Shown: positions 6,499 through 7,292 of the stretch, in pieces
Layout: each line of letters starts with the position of its first letter
Numbering within the stretch: the first letter of the stretch is position 1
DNA from: Clostridia bacterium
GTDB taxonomy: Bacteria > Bacillota > Clostridia > Oscillospirales > Acutalibacteraceae
NCBI GenBank assembly: GCA_017437165.1
Contig: JAFSBS010000036.1
Span: 1 to 7,292 of the forward strand
Direction of reading: 5' to 3'
Length of the DNA stretch: 7,292 bases
Program-made: the position numbers and the translations under genes
The notes under the pieces: generated by a model
What the model was told of the DNA's origin: nothing
The model's input: only the letters and a program-made list of their open reading frames with translations
Database searches by the model: none

Positions 6499-7224
6499 TC
6501 ACCCTAAAAGTTCTTCCTCCTGAGAAGGTACCCAAGGGCATTCTATTTCATCTGCAATAAAGTTAGGGTTTGCCCAATGTACTGCATTTGTGAGAATTTT
6601 CTGTACTTCAGGAATGTGATATGTAGGGTTGCTTTCGTGACCCGGCTGGAAGTAGAATACTCTGCCAAGACCTTTGTTCCACGCACAACCTGAACGGAAT
6701 ACTTCACCGCCGGAAAACCAGCCAATGAAAATAAGCTCGTCAGGTGTTGGTACATCAAAACGTTCGCCATACATTTCTTCAACAGGGATAACAATTTGCT
6801 CAGGAACACCTTTTGCAATTTCGTGTGAAGGAAGCACACACCAGAGTCTTTCTCTGTCGCCATCACGCCATTTTAGTGAACAAGTTGAACCCATAAGGCG
6901 TTTGAACGGTTTTGAAAAATGTGCAGAGTGGAGTGCAATAAATCCCATACCACACATAACACGGTTATAAATTTTTTCAACTAATTCATCCGGCACTTTG
7001 TCGTGGTGACAATGTCCCCACCAGATGAGTACATCTGTTGAGTTTAAAACATCATCAGAAAGTCCGCAGTTTTCTTCATCTAAGGTTGCGGTACGGATGT
7101 TTAATTCTTCATCCTTACTTAAAAAATCTTTAATGCAGTTGTGAATACCCTGGGGGTAAACTGCCTTTACTTCTTCGTCTTCTCTTTCGTGACGAAATTC
7201 ATTCCATACGGTTACGTTTATCAT
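6499..7224 (-). CDS. ThuA-family (trehalose utilization-like) protein
   Basis: This complete protein of 241 residues is almost entirely one ThuA domain, which has a class I glutamine-amidotransferase-like fold. Conserved blocks are clear: VTVWNEFRHE (4-13), YPQGIH (23-28), DVLIWWGHCHHD (64-75), GMGFIALHSAHFSK (92-105), RLMGSTCSLKWR (109-120), EEMYGERFD (149-157), GGEVFRSG (172-179) and YFQPGHE (191-197). The family is linked to trehalose and related sugar metabolism in rhizobia, but the exact reaction is unsettled and the true substrate here is unknown. There is no signal peptide, so it is cytoplasmic. ATG at 7224 is chosen because GGAAAGG lies 9 nt upstream; an in-frame TTG at 7242 would place that site inside the gene. 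It has its own promoter and terminator, and is visibly richer in GC than the RHS gene. Confidence 0.95.
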   Translation of the reverse strand: MINVTVWNEFRHEREDEEVKAVYPQGIHNCIKDFLSKDEELNIRTATLDEENCGLSDDVLNSTDVLIWWGHCHHDKVPDELVEKIYNRVMCGMGFIALHSAHFSKPFKRLMGSTCSLKWRDGDRERLWCVLPSHEIAKGVPEQIVIPVEEMYGERFDVPTPDELIFIGWFSGGEVFRSGCAWNKGLGRVFYFQPGHESNPTYHIPEVQKILTNAVHWANPNFIADEIECPWVPSQEEELLG

Positions 7225-7233
7225 AAAAAACAA

Positions 7234-7240
7234 CCTTTCC
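7234..7240 (-). promoter_or_regulatory. Ribosome binding site of the thuA-family gene
   Basis: GGAAAGG on the minus strand is 9 nt before ATG at 7224. This decides the start against the in-frame TTG at 7242, which has no comparable site. Confidence 0.75.
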
Positions 7241-7257
7241 AAAAATAGTACAATTAA

Positions 7258-7285
7258 ATAATAACATTTTACAAAAATAAGTCAA
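7258..7285 (-). promoter_or_regulatory. Sigma-A promoter of the thuA-family gene
   Basis: TTGACT (7280-7285) and TATTAT (7258-7263) are separated by 16 bp on the minus strand, close to the TTGACA/TATAAT consensus. A start about 7 nt past the -10 box would give a leader of roughly 25-30 nt. The gene is therefore probably the first of its transcript, and with the terminator at 6371-6416 probably the only one. Confidence 0.7.
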
Positions 7286-7292
7286 TATTTAT

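Noticed and set aside
6543..6866. Minus-strand 107-codon frame in another phase inside the ThuA-family gene
   Set aside because: It overlaps well-conserved ThuA motifs and has a Lys/Ser/Leu-rich, low-information translation, so it is a shadow frame.
6674..6970. Plus-strand 98-codon open frame
   Set aside because: It is fully antisense to the conserved ThuA domain, has no recognisable family, and is explained as a shadow.
7225..7242. Longer ThuA-family start at an in-frame TTG (7242), adding six residues
   Set aside because: The GGAAAGG ribosome binding site would lie inside the coding region, and family homology begins at INVTVWNE right after the ATG at 7224.

Overview
The window looks like Bacillota (Gram-positive, Clostridia-like, perhaps a gut member of the Oscillospiraceae or Lachnospiraceae). 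The reasons are AT-rich DNA, AAGGAGG-type ribosome binding sites, a sigma-A promoter with TTGACT/TATTAT boxes, a Gram-positive Sec signal peptide, and a WapA-like secreted RHS protein. Genus-level placement is inference only. Both genes lie on the minus strand.

Reading the minus strand from right to left: a short segment (7225-7292) carries a good promoter and a ribosome binding site. A 241-residue ThuA-family gene (7224 to 6499) follows, then a 3' tail with a small 7-bp repeat and a clear intrinsic terminator (6371-6416). The AT-rich gap down to 6049 holds several inverted repeats, including an 18-bp perfect palindrome. It also holds a 30-bp tandem repeat whose two copies each place a Shine-Dalgarno-like site before an ATG, so two micro-ORFs sit just ahead of the next gene.

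From 6048 to the left edge (position 1) the minus strand is one uninterrupted reading frame of 2016 codons; I checked every in-frame triplet and found no stop. It encodes a giant secreted RHS/YD-repeat protein. In order it has a signal peptide, an acidic linker, a pre-RHS region, a DNRLRE (CBM96-like) domain, a first YD block, two tandem carbohydrate-binding-like modules, a second block of about 20 YD repeats, and the RHS-associated core ending in DPTGH. Only 14 residues after the core are in the window. The variable C-terminal tip, where polymorphic-toxin RHS proteins carry their effector, and any immunity gene lie beyond the left edge.

The two genes have separate transcription signals and no evident functional link. 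ThuA looks like ordinary carbohydrate metabolism; the RHS protein looks like a surface or secreted accessory gene of lower GC content. The most interesting parts are the RHS architecture (lectin-like modules interrupting the YD shell), the unseen effector tip, and the structured leader ahead of the RHS gene.
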